Source: Candidatus Methanofastidiosia archaeon (lineage in GTDB: Archaea > Methanobacteriota_B > Thermococci > Methanofastidiosales > NM3). From it: a stretch of 17,431 bases of DNA. Made by a program: the position numbers and the translations under genes. The DNA is taken from contig JAHKLV010000220.1 in assembly GCA_020854925.1 (NCBI GenBank), positions 1 through 17,431 of the forward strand. The letters are read 5' to 3'. This document shows, one piece after another, positions 1 to 7,160 of the stretch (positions are counted from its first letter, which is position 1; every line of letters begins with the position of its first letter). The notes beneath the pieces are model-generated. The model was not told the origin of the DNA. It was given only the letters and a program-made list of their open reading frames with translations, and searched no databases.

Positions 1-792
1 GGCGCGGGGCGCAGCGTCTACCTTGCCGAGGTGCCCCAGCGCATCGTCTCCCTGGCGAGCTCAGCCACCGAGGTGCTCTTTGCCATCGGTGCGGACGATG
101 CGGTCGTCGGTGTTGACAAGTTCAGCACGTATCCCGCTGAGGCGACAACCCTCCCGAATCTGGGGAGCGGGTCAGCGCTGGCCATGGAAGAGCTCCTTGC
201 CCTGGAACCAGACCTTGTCGTAATCTGGTACTTCTACGGCGATGCCATCCAGAGCCTTGAGGGTCACGGCCTTCCCGTCATGGCCATCAATCCCGCATCC
301 ATCGACGACATCTTCGACCTCATGGCCCTTCTGGGCTCCATCACCGGTACCGGGGAGGAGGCGCAGTCCGTCATCGACACCATGGCTGAGACCATCGATG
401 CTATCGAGGAGTACGTTGCCACCATCGTCACGGACGAACGTCCAAAGGTGTATTATGAGACGTCACAACCCTTCAAGACCCTGAACAATCAGACGTTCAC
501 CGGCGAGATCATCTCCCGTGCAGGGGGCATCAACATCGCCGGCGAGCTCGAGACCAAGTACCCGGTCCTTGCGAGCGAATGGATCATCCAGCAGGACCCC
601 GATGTCATCGTCGTCCTCTCCTACGGCGCCTCCATAGAGGAGATTAAGGCCCGTGACGGGTGGTCGCAGATGGCCGCCGTCAGGAATGACCGGGTCTATG
701 CTATCGAGAGCAACTGGATGACGTCGAATCCGCGCCTTGTCCTTGGATTCGAGCAGCTGGCGAAATGGTTATATCCGGAACAGTTCCAGTGA
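1..792 (+). CDS. ABC importer substrate-binding protein, iron-siderophore/cobalamin (BtuF/FepB) type, 5' partial
   Basis: Extracytoplasmic solute-binding protein that would hand an iron chelate or corrinoid to the permease encoded next. The reading frame is open from base 1, so the true start and any signal peptide or lipobox lie outside the window; the GTG at 31 is internal. The visible part opens with the family hallmark VPQRIVSLASSATEVLFAIG, followed by a VVGVDKFSTYP block and LEPDLVVIW, and the second lobe carries RAGGINIA and QQDPDVIVV, all typical of the periplasmic_BP_2 fold. It ends five bases before the permease ATG, and its TGA stop lies inside the GTGA that precedes that ATG, suggesting translational coupling. 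The ligand cannot be decided from sequence: ferric siderophore, haem, cobalamin and other metal chelates all use this fold. Confidence 0.9.
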   Translation, partial: GAGRSVYLAEVPQRIVSLASSATEVLFAIGADDAVVGVDKFSTYPAEATTLPNLGSGSALAMEELLALEPDLVVIWYFYGDAIQSLEGHGLPVMAINPASIDDIFDLMALLGSITGTGEEAQSVIDTMAETIDAIEEYVATIVTDERPKVYYETSQPFKTLNNQTFTGEIISRAGGINIAGELETKYPVLASEWIIQQDPDVIVVLSYGASIEEIKARDGWSQMAAVRNDRVYAIESNWMTSNPRLVLGFEQLAKWLYPEQFQ

Positions 793-797
793 ATGCG

Positions 798-1850
798 ATG
801 GATGCCATATCGTCCTACTACCATTCGAAGCGCCTGCGCAGGGTTGCCGTACTTGGCGGCCTCTCTGCGCTTCTTTTTTTCACGGTCATCCTTGGCATCA
901 TGATAGGGCCGGTGCAGGTAGGGCCGGGCCTCATCATGAAGATAATCTATTCCCGCCTTCCGTTCTTGGGCAATGACGTCGTCCAGACGTGGCCGCAGTA
1001 CTACACGTCCATCGTCATCGACGTGCGCCTGCCGAGGGTCGTCCTCGCCATGCTCGTGGGCATGGGTCTTGCGGTCTCCGGTTGCGCCATGCAGGGCCTG
1101 TTTCGCAATCCCATGGCGTCACCGTATGTCTGCGGCATCTCGTCGGGTGGCGCCTTTGGCGCGGCGCTCGCCGTCAACATCGGCCTGTCCTATTACTTCG
1201 TGCCGTTCGGTGCCTTCTTCTTTGCCGCCCTCACCGTCTTTGTCGTCTACATGATTGCCCGGGTGAACGGGAAGGTGCCCATCACGACGCTCCTCCTGTC
1301 TGGCATCGCCATCTCCTCCTTCTTTTCGGCACTCGTCTCGCTCATGCTCTACGTGTCAAATGAGCGGCTTGAGCGCATCGTCTTCTGGATGATGGGGGGT
1401 CTGTGGTCCGCCGGTTGGGACAAGGTGGCAATCACCCTTCCCTTCATCGTCATCAGCGTTCCCGTTTTCACCTATCTTGCCCGCGACCTCAACGCGCTCC
1501 TTATGGGTGAGGAGAGCGCCGCCGACCTCGGCATCGAGGTCGAGGCCACCAAGCGGTTCATCCTCGCGCTCACGGCGCTCACGGTGGGGGCGTGCGTTGC
1601 CGTCTCGGGGGTAATTGGGTTTGTGGGTCTTATCATCCCCCATGTGACTCGGCTCTTCGTGGGGCCCGACCACAAGGTGCTCATTCCCGCATCGGCGCTC
1701 GTGGGCGGTATTTTCCTTATCGTCACCGACCTCTTTGCCCGCATGGTCATCCGTCCCTCCGAGCTGCCCGTGGGCATCATCACCTCGCTTTTCGGGGTCC
1801 CGTTCTTTCTATCGCTTCTCCGCCGGCGCCGGACGGAGATGGGGTGGTAG
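798..1850 (+). CDS. ABC importer permease, FecCD/BtuC family
   Basis: Multi-helix inner-membrane subunit of a type II ABC importer, 350 residues, the usual size for FecCD permeases. Family blocks are clear: RLPRVVLAMLVGMGLAVSG near residue 80, then GLFRNPMASPYVCGISSGGAFGA, GEESAADLG (the coupling loop that meets the ATPase) near residue 235, and SGVIGFVGLIIPHVTR near residue 270, with ELPVGIITSLFGVPFF at the C-terminus. I chose the ATG at 798 rather than the in-frame ATG at 765. The 798 start has GTGA at 789-792 five bases upstream and leaves no overlap, while 765 would lie inside the binding-protein gene and add a non-conserved tail. The ATPase gene starts two bases after its stop, so the three genes form one operon. 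Confidence 0.95.
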   Translation: MDAISSYYHSKRLRRVAVLGGLSALLFFTVILGIMIGPVQVGPGLIMKIIYSRLPFLGNDVVQTWPQYYTSIVIDVRLPRVVLAMLVGMGLAVSGCAMQGLFRNPMASPYVCGISSGGAFGAALAVNIGLSYYFVPFGAFFFAALTVFVVYMIARVNGKVPITTLLLSGIAISSFFSALVSLMLYVSNERLERIVFWMMGGLWSAGWDKVAITLPFIVISVPVFTYLARDLNALLMGEESAADLGIEVEATKRFILALTALTVGACVAVSGVIGFVGLIIPHVTRLFVGPDHKVLIPASALVGGIFLIVTDLFARMVIRPSELPVGIITSLFGVPFFLSLLRRRRTEMGW

Positions 1851-1852
1851 GC

Positions 1853-2656
1853 ATGGAACTGCGCGTTTCCTCCCTCTCTTTTTCGTATCCGTCAAAGGAG
1901 GTCCTCAACGACATATCTTTTTCCGCCGCCGGCGGGGAGGTGTTGGGCATCATCGGCCCTAACGGATCGGGCAAGACGACGCTCCTGCGCTGCCTGCGCA
2001 TGGCGCTTGTGCCGCAGCGGGGCGACATCACGCTCAATGGCAAAAGCGTCACCGCGTGGAGCAGGGGAAAGATAGCGCGATTTTTTGGTGTTGTCCCTCA
2101 AAGCCCGTCCATTTCGTTTCCCTTTTCCGTTCTTGACGTCGTCATGATGGGGCGCACGCCGCATTTGCGCCGATTCCAGCAGGAGGGGCAGCGCGACTAT
2201 GAGATCGCCCGCGAGGCCATGCGCCTCACCTCCGTCGAGGCACTCTACGGGCGGCCGGTGTCGGAGCTGTCGGGCGGCGAAGTGCAGCGTGTCGTCATCG
2301 CTAGGGCGCTTGCCCAACAACCTCATGTCCTGCTCCTTGACGAACCGACCTCGCAGCTTGACATCAACCACCAGATGGAGGTCATGCACCTAGTACGCTC
2401 ATTGGCCAGGAAGAAGGGAATCATTGTCATCATCATCTCCCACGACCTCAATCTCTCCATGCGCTACTGCGACAAGCTGCTTCTCCTGAGCGAGGGGAGA
2501 GTCTACGAGCATGGGCCTCCCGAAGCCGTCGTTACCGAGGCGTCCTTAGAAAAAGTGTACGGCGTTGCGGCCACGGTGGCCTACAACGCCGCGATACGGT
2601 CGCACCAGGTAACGATACGCGACGTCATCAGTTCTTACTTGGAAGGAACGGAATAA
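1853..2656 (+). CDS. ABC importer ATPase subunit, FepC/BtuD type
   Basis: Cytoplasmic nucleotide-binding subunit of the importer, 267 residues. Visible motifs in order are Walker A GPNGSGKT (35-42), Q-loop VVPQ (80-83), signature LSGGE (139-143), Walker B VLLLDE (159-164) with D-loop SQLD, and H-loop histidine (197) in IISHDLN. All catalytic residues are present. The ATG at 1853 follows the permease stop by two bases and is preceded by GGTGG at 1844-1848; a longer open frame upstream is only the permease read in another frame. The last 29 bases overlap the 3' end of the opposite-strand AIM24 gene. The C-terminal extension (RDVISSYLEG) resembles that of BtuD/FepC-type ATPases, but substrate specificity is unresolved. 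Confidence 0.96.
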   Translation: MELRVSSLSFSYPSKEVLNDISFSAAGGEVLGIIGPNGSGKTTLLRCLRMALVPQRGDITLNGKSVTAWSRGKIARFFGVVPQSPSISFPFSVLDVVMMGRTPHLRRFQQEGQRDYEIAREAMRLTSVEALYGRPVSELSGGEVQRVVIARALAQQPHVLLLDEPTSQLDINHQMEVMHLVRSLARKKGIIVIIISHDLNLSMRYCDKLLLLSEGRVYEHGPPEAVVTEASLEKVYGVAATVAYNAAIRSHQVTIRDVISSYLEGTE

Positions 2657-3314
2657 GCCAGCTTGCAAACGCCGTGGGGTTTCGCGTCTGGATGTAGACC
2701 TTTCCCCTGCCCTTCAACTTGAGGACAAGGCCCTCCCCCGAAAGGAGCGTGGACTTCATGCCGCCCACGCGCTTGACCTCGTACTCGATGTCGCCTGAAA
2801 AGCCCACGAGGTGCCCCGTGTCGACGATTATCTCTCCGTCAAGGTCATAGTCGACAAGCGCGCCAAACGCCGATATGAAGACGTCGCCGGTCCCTTCCGC
2901 CTTGAGGAAGAAGAGGCCTTCACGCGAGACGAATCCCTTCAACCCCTGGAACTTCGTGTCTAGCGTCACGGAAGGGGAGGAGGCAAGGAATGCTCCGCTC
3001 TGCAAGTACCACGTGCGCCCCTGCAGGGGCAGGTGGCAGACGTCCCCCGGATAGCCGGGCGCAAGGGTTATCATACCGGGGCCGCCCTGTGCGGTGAACG
3101 TGTTTTGGAAAAACGACTCCCCTCCAAGCGCCTTTCGCTTGAAGGCGCCGAACATGCCTCCCTGCATCCCGGTCTGCACCTCGCAGTTCGGGCTCATGGA
3201 GACCATGGCGCCCGCCTCGGCCTTGATGCCCTGCTCCTGGCGGAGCTTGACGTTAAGCAGCGTGTAGGCCGGGCTTTTCACAACCTCAAATTCGTACTCA
3301 TTACCCTGTTCCAT
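2628..3314 (-). CDS. AIM24 / TIGR00266 family protein
   Basis: Protein of 228 residues matching the AIM24 family (beta-rich fold related to tryptophan-RNA-binding attenuator-like proteins), whose molecular role is poorly known; the yeast member helps mitochondrial inner-membrane architecture. Family features are the opening EFEVVKSPAYTLLNVKLRQEQGIKAEAGAMVSMS, a glycine-rich stretch MQGGMFGAFKRKALGGESFF, TLAPGYPGDV, and the closing RVGGMKSTLLSGEGLVLKLKGRGKVYIQTRN. I set the start at the ATG at 3314, which follows a strong GGTGAT (spacing about 3) and a TATA-like box at 3354-3362. The longer open frame to 3395 would run through that promoter. It shares a 125-base divergent intergenic region with the phosphate permease, and its 3' end overlaps the ABC ATPase gene by 29 bases. 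Confidence 0.88.
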   Translation of the reverse strand: MEQGNEYEFEVVKSPAYTLLNVKLRQEQGIKAEAGAMVSMSPNCEVQTGMQGGMFGAFKRKALGGESFFQNTFTAQGGPGMITLAPGYPGDVCHLPLQGRTWYLQSGAFLASSPSVTLDTKFQGLKGFVSREGLFFLKAEGTGDVFISAFGALVDYDLDGEIIVDTGHLVGFSGDIEYEVKRVGGMKSTLLSGEGLVLKLKGRGKVYIQTRNPTAFASWLIPFLPSKN

Positions 3315-3353
3315 GATATCACCATGTGTGGTATGTAACCATATCGGCACAAC

Positions 3354-3362
3354 CTTATATAG
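3354..3362 (-). promoter_or_regulatory. TATA-like promoter of the AIM24 gene
   Basis: On the minus strand the sequence reads CTATATAAG, a near-ideal archaeal TATA box, about 44 bases before the ATG at 3314. Transcription starting 25 bases downstream would give a leader of roughly 18 bases that still includes the GGTGAT ribosome-binding site. Confidence 0.6.
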
Positions 3363-3396
3363 ATTCCCATTAGGGCGCCACAGGCACGTGCACAAA

Positions 3397-3404
3397 CCTT
3401 TATG
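3397..3404 (+). promoter_or_regulatory. TATA-like promoter of the phosphate permease gene
   Basis: ACCTTTATGT centred near 3401 lies about 39 bases before the permease ATG at 3440. A start about 25 bases downstream leaves a short leader containing GTGA at 3429-3432. It faces away from the AIM24 promoter about 40 bases to the left. Confidence 0.45.
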
Positions 3405-3439
3405 TAGCTTCCCGGCCCTATGGTCTGTGTGAGCCCCCC

Positions 3440-4384
3440 ATGGATGTCCTGCTCGTCATTTCGGCCCTTCTCGTCGCTGTCGCCATCGGCGCAAACGATA
3501 TCGCCAATGCCATAGGGACCGCCGTGGGGGCCAACGTGCTTTCCTACCGGCGCGCCTCCCTTCTCGCGGGACTTGCGGTGGCGGTGGGCGCCCTTTTCGC
3601 AGGGGGCAGGACCATTTCCACGGTGGGCACCGGCATCCTCGACACCACGGCGCTTGGCGCGGGCGTCCTTTCCCTCGCGCTTTTCTGCGCCGCAGCGACG
3701 GTGGCGATGGCCACCTACTGGCGGTACCCCGTTTCCACGACCCAGGCGGTCGTGGGGGCGCTTGCGGGTACCGGCCTTGCCGCAGGCCTTTCCGTGGACG
3801 CTACGATGCTGCGTTCCATCATCACGGTCTGGACCCTCCTGCCGGTGGTCTCGGCGTTCCTTTCGTTTCTCCTCTTTTTTGCCGTGAAGGCTGTCTTTCT
3901 TCGCTTGTTCCGTGACCGTATCTTTCTCTATGAGCGGGTGATGTCGGTCCTCGTGGTCGTCTCAGGCATCATCGTTGCCCTTTCCCTTGGTGCGAACAAC
4001 ATCGGCAATGTGGTAGGGGTCCTTGATGCGCGCTCGGCGCTTCCCCTTGCCCCCGCCGTTCTCCTTGGCGCCGGATGTATCGCCCTTGGCGCCGTCTTTC
4101 TCTCTAGTCGCGTCGTCCTTACCATCGGGAAGAGCATCACGACGCTTGACCCACTCCAGGCGTTTGTCGTGCAGGTCTCCGCTTCGCTGGCGCTCGCCCT
4201 GTGCACGATGCTGGGGATACCTGTCTCCCTGAGCCAGGCGACGGTGGGAAGCGTCATCGGCGTGGGCCTCACCCGCGGGAGGAAGGCTGTGAACAGCAGG
4301 TACGTCGGCTCCATCCTTGGCAGCTGGGTGGCGACCCCTGCCATTTCCTTTGCCGCAGCGTATGCCCTTTTTTTCATTTCATGA
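3440..4384 (+). CDS. Inorganic phosphate permease, PiT family
   Basis: Integral membrane phosphate (possibly sulfate) transporter of 314 residues, driven by an ion gradient in known PiT members. The family's internal duplication is visible: GANDIANA (17-24) with PVSTTQA (97-103) in the first half, and GANNIGN (184-190) with PVSLSQA (261-267) in the second. Hydrophobic helices run the whole length, with a short basic loop near FLRLFRDR between the halves. The ATG at 3440 is preceded by GTGA at 3429-3432. The gene ends within an 11-base tail-to-tail overlap with isopentenyl phosphate kinase, just after a run of seven T (4368-4374) that could help end transcription. No PhoU-like partner is present nearby, so phosphate is inferred from the family, not from context. 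Confidence 0.93.
   Translation: MDVLLVISALLVAVAIGANDIANAIGTAVGANVLSYRRASLLAGLAVAVGALFAGGRTISTVGTGILDTTALGAGVLSLALFCAAATVAMATYWRYPVSTTQAVVGALAGTGLAAGLSVDATMLRSIITVWTLLPVVSAFLSFLLFFAVKAVFLRLFRDRIFLYERVMSVLVVVSGIIVALSLGANNIGNVVGVLDARSALPLAPAVLLGAGCIALGAVFLSSRVVLTIGKSITTLDPLQAFVVQVSASLALALCTMLGIPVSLSQATVGSVIGVGLTRGRKAVNSRYVGSILGSWVATPAISFAAAYALFFIS
4368..4374 (+). terminator. Oligo-T run at the 3' end of the phosphate permease gene
   Basis: Seven consecutive T lie in the last codons of the permease gene, where the gene meets the convergent kinase gene. Oligo-U alone can terminate archaeal RNA polymerase, so this is a plausible terminator; no hairpin precedes it. Confidence 0.3.
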
Positions 4385-5141
4385 TGATTCTCGTGCCCCC
4401 AACGCCTCCCCGAAGGGCCGCCTCAAGCGCGCCGTCACGGGAAAGCGAGAGTACCTGGACCTCGGTGACCACCCCTTCGAGTGCCGCAATCTCCGCCACC
4501 TTGCCCTTCATGCCGCCGGTAACGTCACCCGCCTCCCCCGCCTGCACCGTTCCCAGGTCTGCCAGCGCTATATCCCTGATGAGGGTGGCGCCTGGATCCC
4601 GCTTCGGGTCGGCGGTGTACAGGCCGTCGACGTCCGTTAGAAAGAGGGCCCTGTTGCCGGGAAACGCCTCGGCGAGCCGGCGCATGATCTGGTCGCCAGA
4701 GACGATGGCGTACCGGTAGGTGGCGTCGTAGACCACATCCCCGTAGACCACGGGTATGAATCCGGTGGAAAGCACGTGGTGCACGATGGCGGTGTTAAAG
4801 ACGTCGATGCGGCCACGGTCTGCGGTGAGGATGGCGCTTGTCTGAAGGGCGAAGGGGGTGCACCCCCCCTCGATGAGTGCCTCGCACACGATGTTTGAAA
4901 GGTTGCGCATGGCGATGTTAGTGTGTGACACGCCGCGCAGCTGCTCGGGAGTTGTAATCTCGCCCGAGAGGTCGTAGCGCCGGGCGAGGGGATGACCGAA
5001 GGAACCACCGCCGTGACAGAGCACCACCGGCTCCGTGGCGGTGGCAAGCGCTCTGCCCAGCCGTTCGAGATTGTGCGCCTTGATGGAAAAGTCCATGGAC
5101 TTGTCGGTGATGGCCGACCCGCCCGCCTTCATGAGTATCAT
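4374..5141 (-). CDS. Isopentenyl phosphate kinase
   Basis: Phosphorylates isopentenyl phosphate to isopentenyl diphosphate with ATP, the last step of the archaeal mevalonate routes. It has 255 residues of the amino acid kinase fold. Diagnostic features are the N-terminal lysine in MKAGGS (Lys5), the glycine loop HGGGSFGH (43-50) ending in the histidine that distinguishes this enzyme from acetylglutamate and aspartate kinases, SGDQIM (148-153), TDVDGLYTADP (169-179) and GDVTGGMKGKV (205-215). I prefer the ATG at 5141 over the GTG at 5150, because AGGTGG lies five bases before the ATG and overlaps the TAG stop of the upstream ACT gene. The two are therefore probably one operon. Its product feeds prenyl synthases such as the one encoded at 8403-9488. 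Confidence 0.94.
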   Translation of the reverse strand: MILMKAGGSAITDKSMDFSIKAHNLERLGRALATATEPVVLCHGGGSFGHPLARRYDLSGEITTPEQLRGVSHTNIAMRNLSNIVCEALIEGGCTPFALQTSAILTADRGRIDVFNTAIVHHVLSTGFIPVVYGDVVYDATYRYAIVSGDQIMRRLAEAFPGNRALFLTDVDGLYTADPKRDPGATLIRDIALADLGTVQAGEAGDVTGGMKGKVAEIAALEGVVTEVQVLSLSRDGALEAALRGGVGGTRIIMK

Positions 5142-5150
5142 GGGTACCAC

Positions 5151-5786
5151 CTAGAACTTGAGAAAGGAGATTGCCTTCGGTATGTCGTTCTCGTTGATGA
5201 TGAAGATGGTGTTGGTCCAGCAGCTCATGGTCTCGCTGATGTTGATGCCGTGCTCGCCGAAGAGCGAGTACAAGTAGGCGATGACACCCGGCGTCGTCTC
5301 AAGCTCCTGGGGGCTCTTTATCGTTATCATGGCAAGGTCTGTGGACATCTTCATGACATCCTCGCCAAGGAGGCGCCTGATGGTGTCCTTGTGCTTGAGT
5401 GTCGTGATAAGGGTCACGGCGGTCGACCCCTCGATGCTGTAAAAGATGTCCTGTTCGCGTTTAATCGCCTCTTCGAGGGTAAGAAAGACCTTCGAAGGCA
5501 CGGTCTTACGTACGATGGCGACGACGATCTTGTTCTTTATTTCGAGCTCGCTGTTTTTGAGGATGCCCATTATCTGGTCCTCGTGTATCTTTTCCGGTTT
5601 GAGCTGTTCGTAGTACCGCCTGCTCGCGACGATGATGGCGTCCTTGCTCGTCTTTTTCTCGATATGCATCTCCTGGGCGATCTTTTCCGCCAGCTTCGAG
5701 TAGTTGACCAGATTGTTGCGAATGCAGTCCTTGATGGAGGGGTGGGTGTCAATGTACTCCTTCGTAATCTCCGCCGTTGTCTTCAT
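5151..5786 (-). CDS. ACT-domain protein, predicted regulator of amino-acid metabolism (COG2150-like)
   Basis: Protein of 211 residues with an alpha-helical N-terminal part (about 8-65, including NYSKLAEKIAQEM and KDAIIVASRRYYEQ, which could be a helix-turn-helix), a middle beta-alpha segment (about 85-147, KIVVAIVRKTV to TAVTLITTLKHK), and a C-terminal ACT domain (about 150-211, with TTPGVIAYLYSLFGEHGINISE and TNTIFIINENDIPKAI). It resembles the archaeal family described as a predicted regulator of amino-acid metabolism; ACT domains commonly bind amino acids. The ATG at 5786 sits about 28 bases from a TATA-like box, so the mRNA may be leaderless; the open frame to 5837 would cross that box. 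It is transcribed away from argG and precedes isopentenyl phosphate kinase. DNA binding and the ligand are inferences. Confidence 0.8.
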   Translation of the reverse strand: MKTTAEITKEYIDTHPSIKDCIRNNLVNYSKLAEKIAQEMHIEKKTSKDAIIVASRRYYEQLKPEKIHEDQIMGILKNSELEIKNKIVVAIVRKTVPSKVFLTLEEAIKREQDIFYSIEGSTAVTLITTLKHKDTIRRLLGEDVMKMSTDLAMITIKSPQELETTPGVIAYLYSLFGEHGINISETMSCWTNTIFIINENDIPKAISFLKF

Positions 5787-5810
5787 GGTTGAGGGGTATG
5801 ACCCTGTTTG

Positions 5811-5818
5811 TATAAAAA
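5811..5818 (-). promoter_or_regulatory. TATA-like promoter of the ACT regulator gene
   Basis: The minus strand reads TTTTTATA about 28 bases before the ATG at 5786. The predicted transcription start falls within a few bases of that ATG and no Shine-Dalgarno sequence is present, consistent with a leaderless transcript. Confidence 0.5.
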
Positions 5819-5834
5819 TGTTCTTTTCAGGAGA

Positions 5835-5900
5835 CAAACGTTTGATATCAAAGTGTCAAAAAATATCCTTTCCTGACACCCGGGCGTTTGATTCCGGGCG
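5835..5900. promoter_or_regulatory. Operator-like cluster of palindromes between the ACT gene and argG
   Basis: Several nested symmetrical elements lie here. CAAACGTTTG (5835-5844) and TTTGATATCAAA (5841-5852) are perfect, partly overlapping palindromes. GTGTCA (5853-5858) pairs with TGACAC (5874-5879) across a 15-base spacer. CGTTTGAT occurs twice (5839-5846 and 5885-5892), and CCGGGCG twice (5880-5886 and 5894-5900), the second copy just upstream of the argG TATA-like box. This is the pattern expected of regulator binding sites; which protein binds is unknown. Confidence 0.55.
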
Positions 5901-5903
5901 ATA

Positions 5904-5913
5904 CTTTTAAGTT
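5904..5913 (+). promoter_or_regulatory. TATA-like promoter of argG-argH
   Basis: CTTTTAAGTT is centred about 38 bases before the argG ATG at 5946. The expected start near 5933 leaves a short leader containing GTGAT at 5937-5941. The box directly follows the repeated CCGGGCG element. Confidence 0.55.
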
Positions 5914-5945
5914 ATGGTGCTCCATCGTGCACTCACGTGATATGT

Positions 5946-7160
5946 ATGGACGCATCTACGGTCATCCTGGCTTACAGCGGGGGGCTCGACACCTCCGTCA
6001 TCCTACGCTGGCTCATCGACAAGGGTCACGACGTGGTGGCATACGTTGCCGACGTCGGCCAAAACGACGACTTTGGCCTTATCAAGGAAAAGGCCCTCGC
6101 CTGCGGCGCAACGAAGGTCCATGTGGCGGACCTCAAGACGCCGTTTATCACCGAGTATGTCTTCCCCGCGCTTGCAGCCAACGCGAAGTACGAGGGGCAA
6201 TATCTGCTTGGAACCGCTGTCGCCCGGCCCATCATCGCCAAGACCCATGTGGACATTGCCCTGGCAGAGGGTGCGACGCACCTGTGCCACGGCGCCACTG
6301 GCAAGGGAAACGACCAGGCACGCTTCGAGCTTGCCTACATGACGCTCATGCCCCAGGCTACCATCCTCAGCCCGTGGAAGGACCGTGAATGGCTTTCCCA
6401 GTTCAAGGGTCGCAAGGACATGATAGCCTATGCGAAGCAGTGCGATATCCCCATTCCCGTCTCCCTCGAAAAGCCGTTTTCCATGGATGAGAATCTGCTC
6501 CACACGAGCTATGAGGCAGGCGTGCTCGAGGATCCGTCACGCCCTTACGACCCTTCCATGCTCAAGAAGGGCTCTCACTTCCTTTCCGCTCCCGACGAGC
6601 CGGACTACGTGACCATCACCTTTTCCGGCGGCGTGCCCGTGCGTGTGGAGAACACGAAGACCGGCGAGGCGCACGAATCCCCGTACGAGCTGTTTTCCTA
6701 CCTCAACACGCTTGGCGAAACCCACGGCATCGGCATCGTCGACATGGTGGAGAATCGCCTCATGGGCATGAAGTCCCGCGGCGTGTACGTCACCCCCGGC
6801 GGCACTATCCTCTACAACGCCCACCGTGACATCGAGTCCATCACCCTCGACAAGCAGGTGCAGTACTACAAGGAGTGGATGGCCATCGAGATAGGCCGCC
6901 TCATCTACAACGGCCTCTGGTTCTCCCCGGAATTTGATTTCCTCATGCAGTCGGTGCGCCACAGCCAGCAGTACGTGAACGGAACGGTCGACCTCCTCCT
7001 CTACAAGGGGAACGCCACGGTGCTCTCACGCGCCTCAGACGCGTCGCTCTACGACGCGGCCGTCGCCTCCATGGACGAGGACGGCGGATACGATCAGACG
7101 GACGCCAAGGGATTCATCCGCCTCTACGGCCTCCGCCTCAAGGCTGGGTACCGCCCATGA
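5946..7160 (+). CDS. argG: Argininosuccinate synthase
   Basis: Joins citrulline and aspartate using ATP to form argininosuccinate, the penultimate step of arginine synthesis, in the cytoplasm. It has 404 residues, the normal length. The PP-loop AYSGGLDTS (9-17) is intact, and other signatures are ARPIIAK, HGATGKGNDQARFEL (115-129), SMDENLLHTSYEAG (179-192), GVYVTPGGTILY and YDQTDAKGFIRLYGLRLK. The GQNDDF motif after the PP-loop and the closing block resemble type I synthases, the group that includes the eukaryotic enzyme. I prefer the ATG at 5946 to the GTG at 5937 because GTGAT (5937-5941) then acts as ribosome-binding site and the protein begins just before the PP-loop as usual. Its stop overlaps the argH start in ATGA. 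Confidence 0.97.
   Translation: MDASTVILAYSGGLDTSVILRWLIDKGHDVVAYVADVGQNDDFGLIKEKALACGATKVHVADLKTPFITEYVFPALAANAKYEGQYLLGTAVARPIIAKTHVDIALAEGATHLCHGATGKGNDQARFELAYMTLMPQATILSPWKDREWLSQFKGRKDMIAYAKQCDIPIPVSLEKPFSMDENLLHTSYEAGVLEDPSRPYDPSMLKKGSHFLSAPDEPDYVTITFSGGVPVRVENTKTGEAHESPYELFSYLNTLGETHGIGIVDMVENRLMGMKSRGVYVTPGGTILYNAHRDIESITLDKQVQYYKEWMAIEIGRLIYNGLWFSPEFDFLMQSVRHSQQYVNGTVDLLLYKGNATVLSRASDASLYDAAVASMDEDGGYDQTDAKGFIRLYGLRLKAGYRP

Noticed and set aside
4992..5792. 266-residue open frame on the plus strand
   Set aside because: It is antisense to the ACT gene and the start of the isopentenyl phosphate kinase gene, both well supported.
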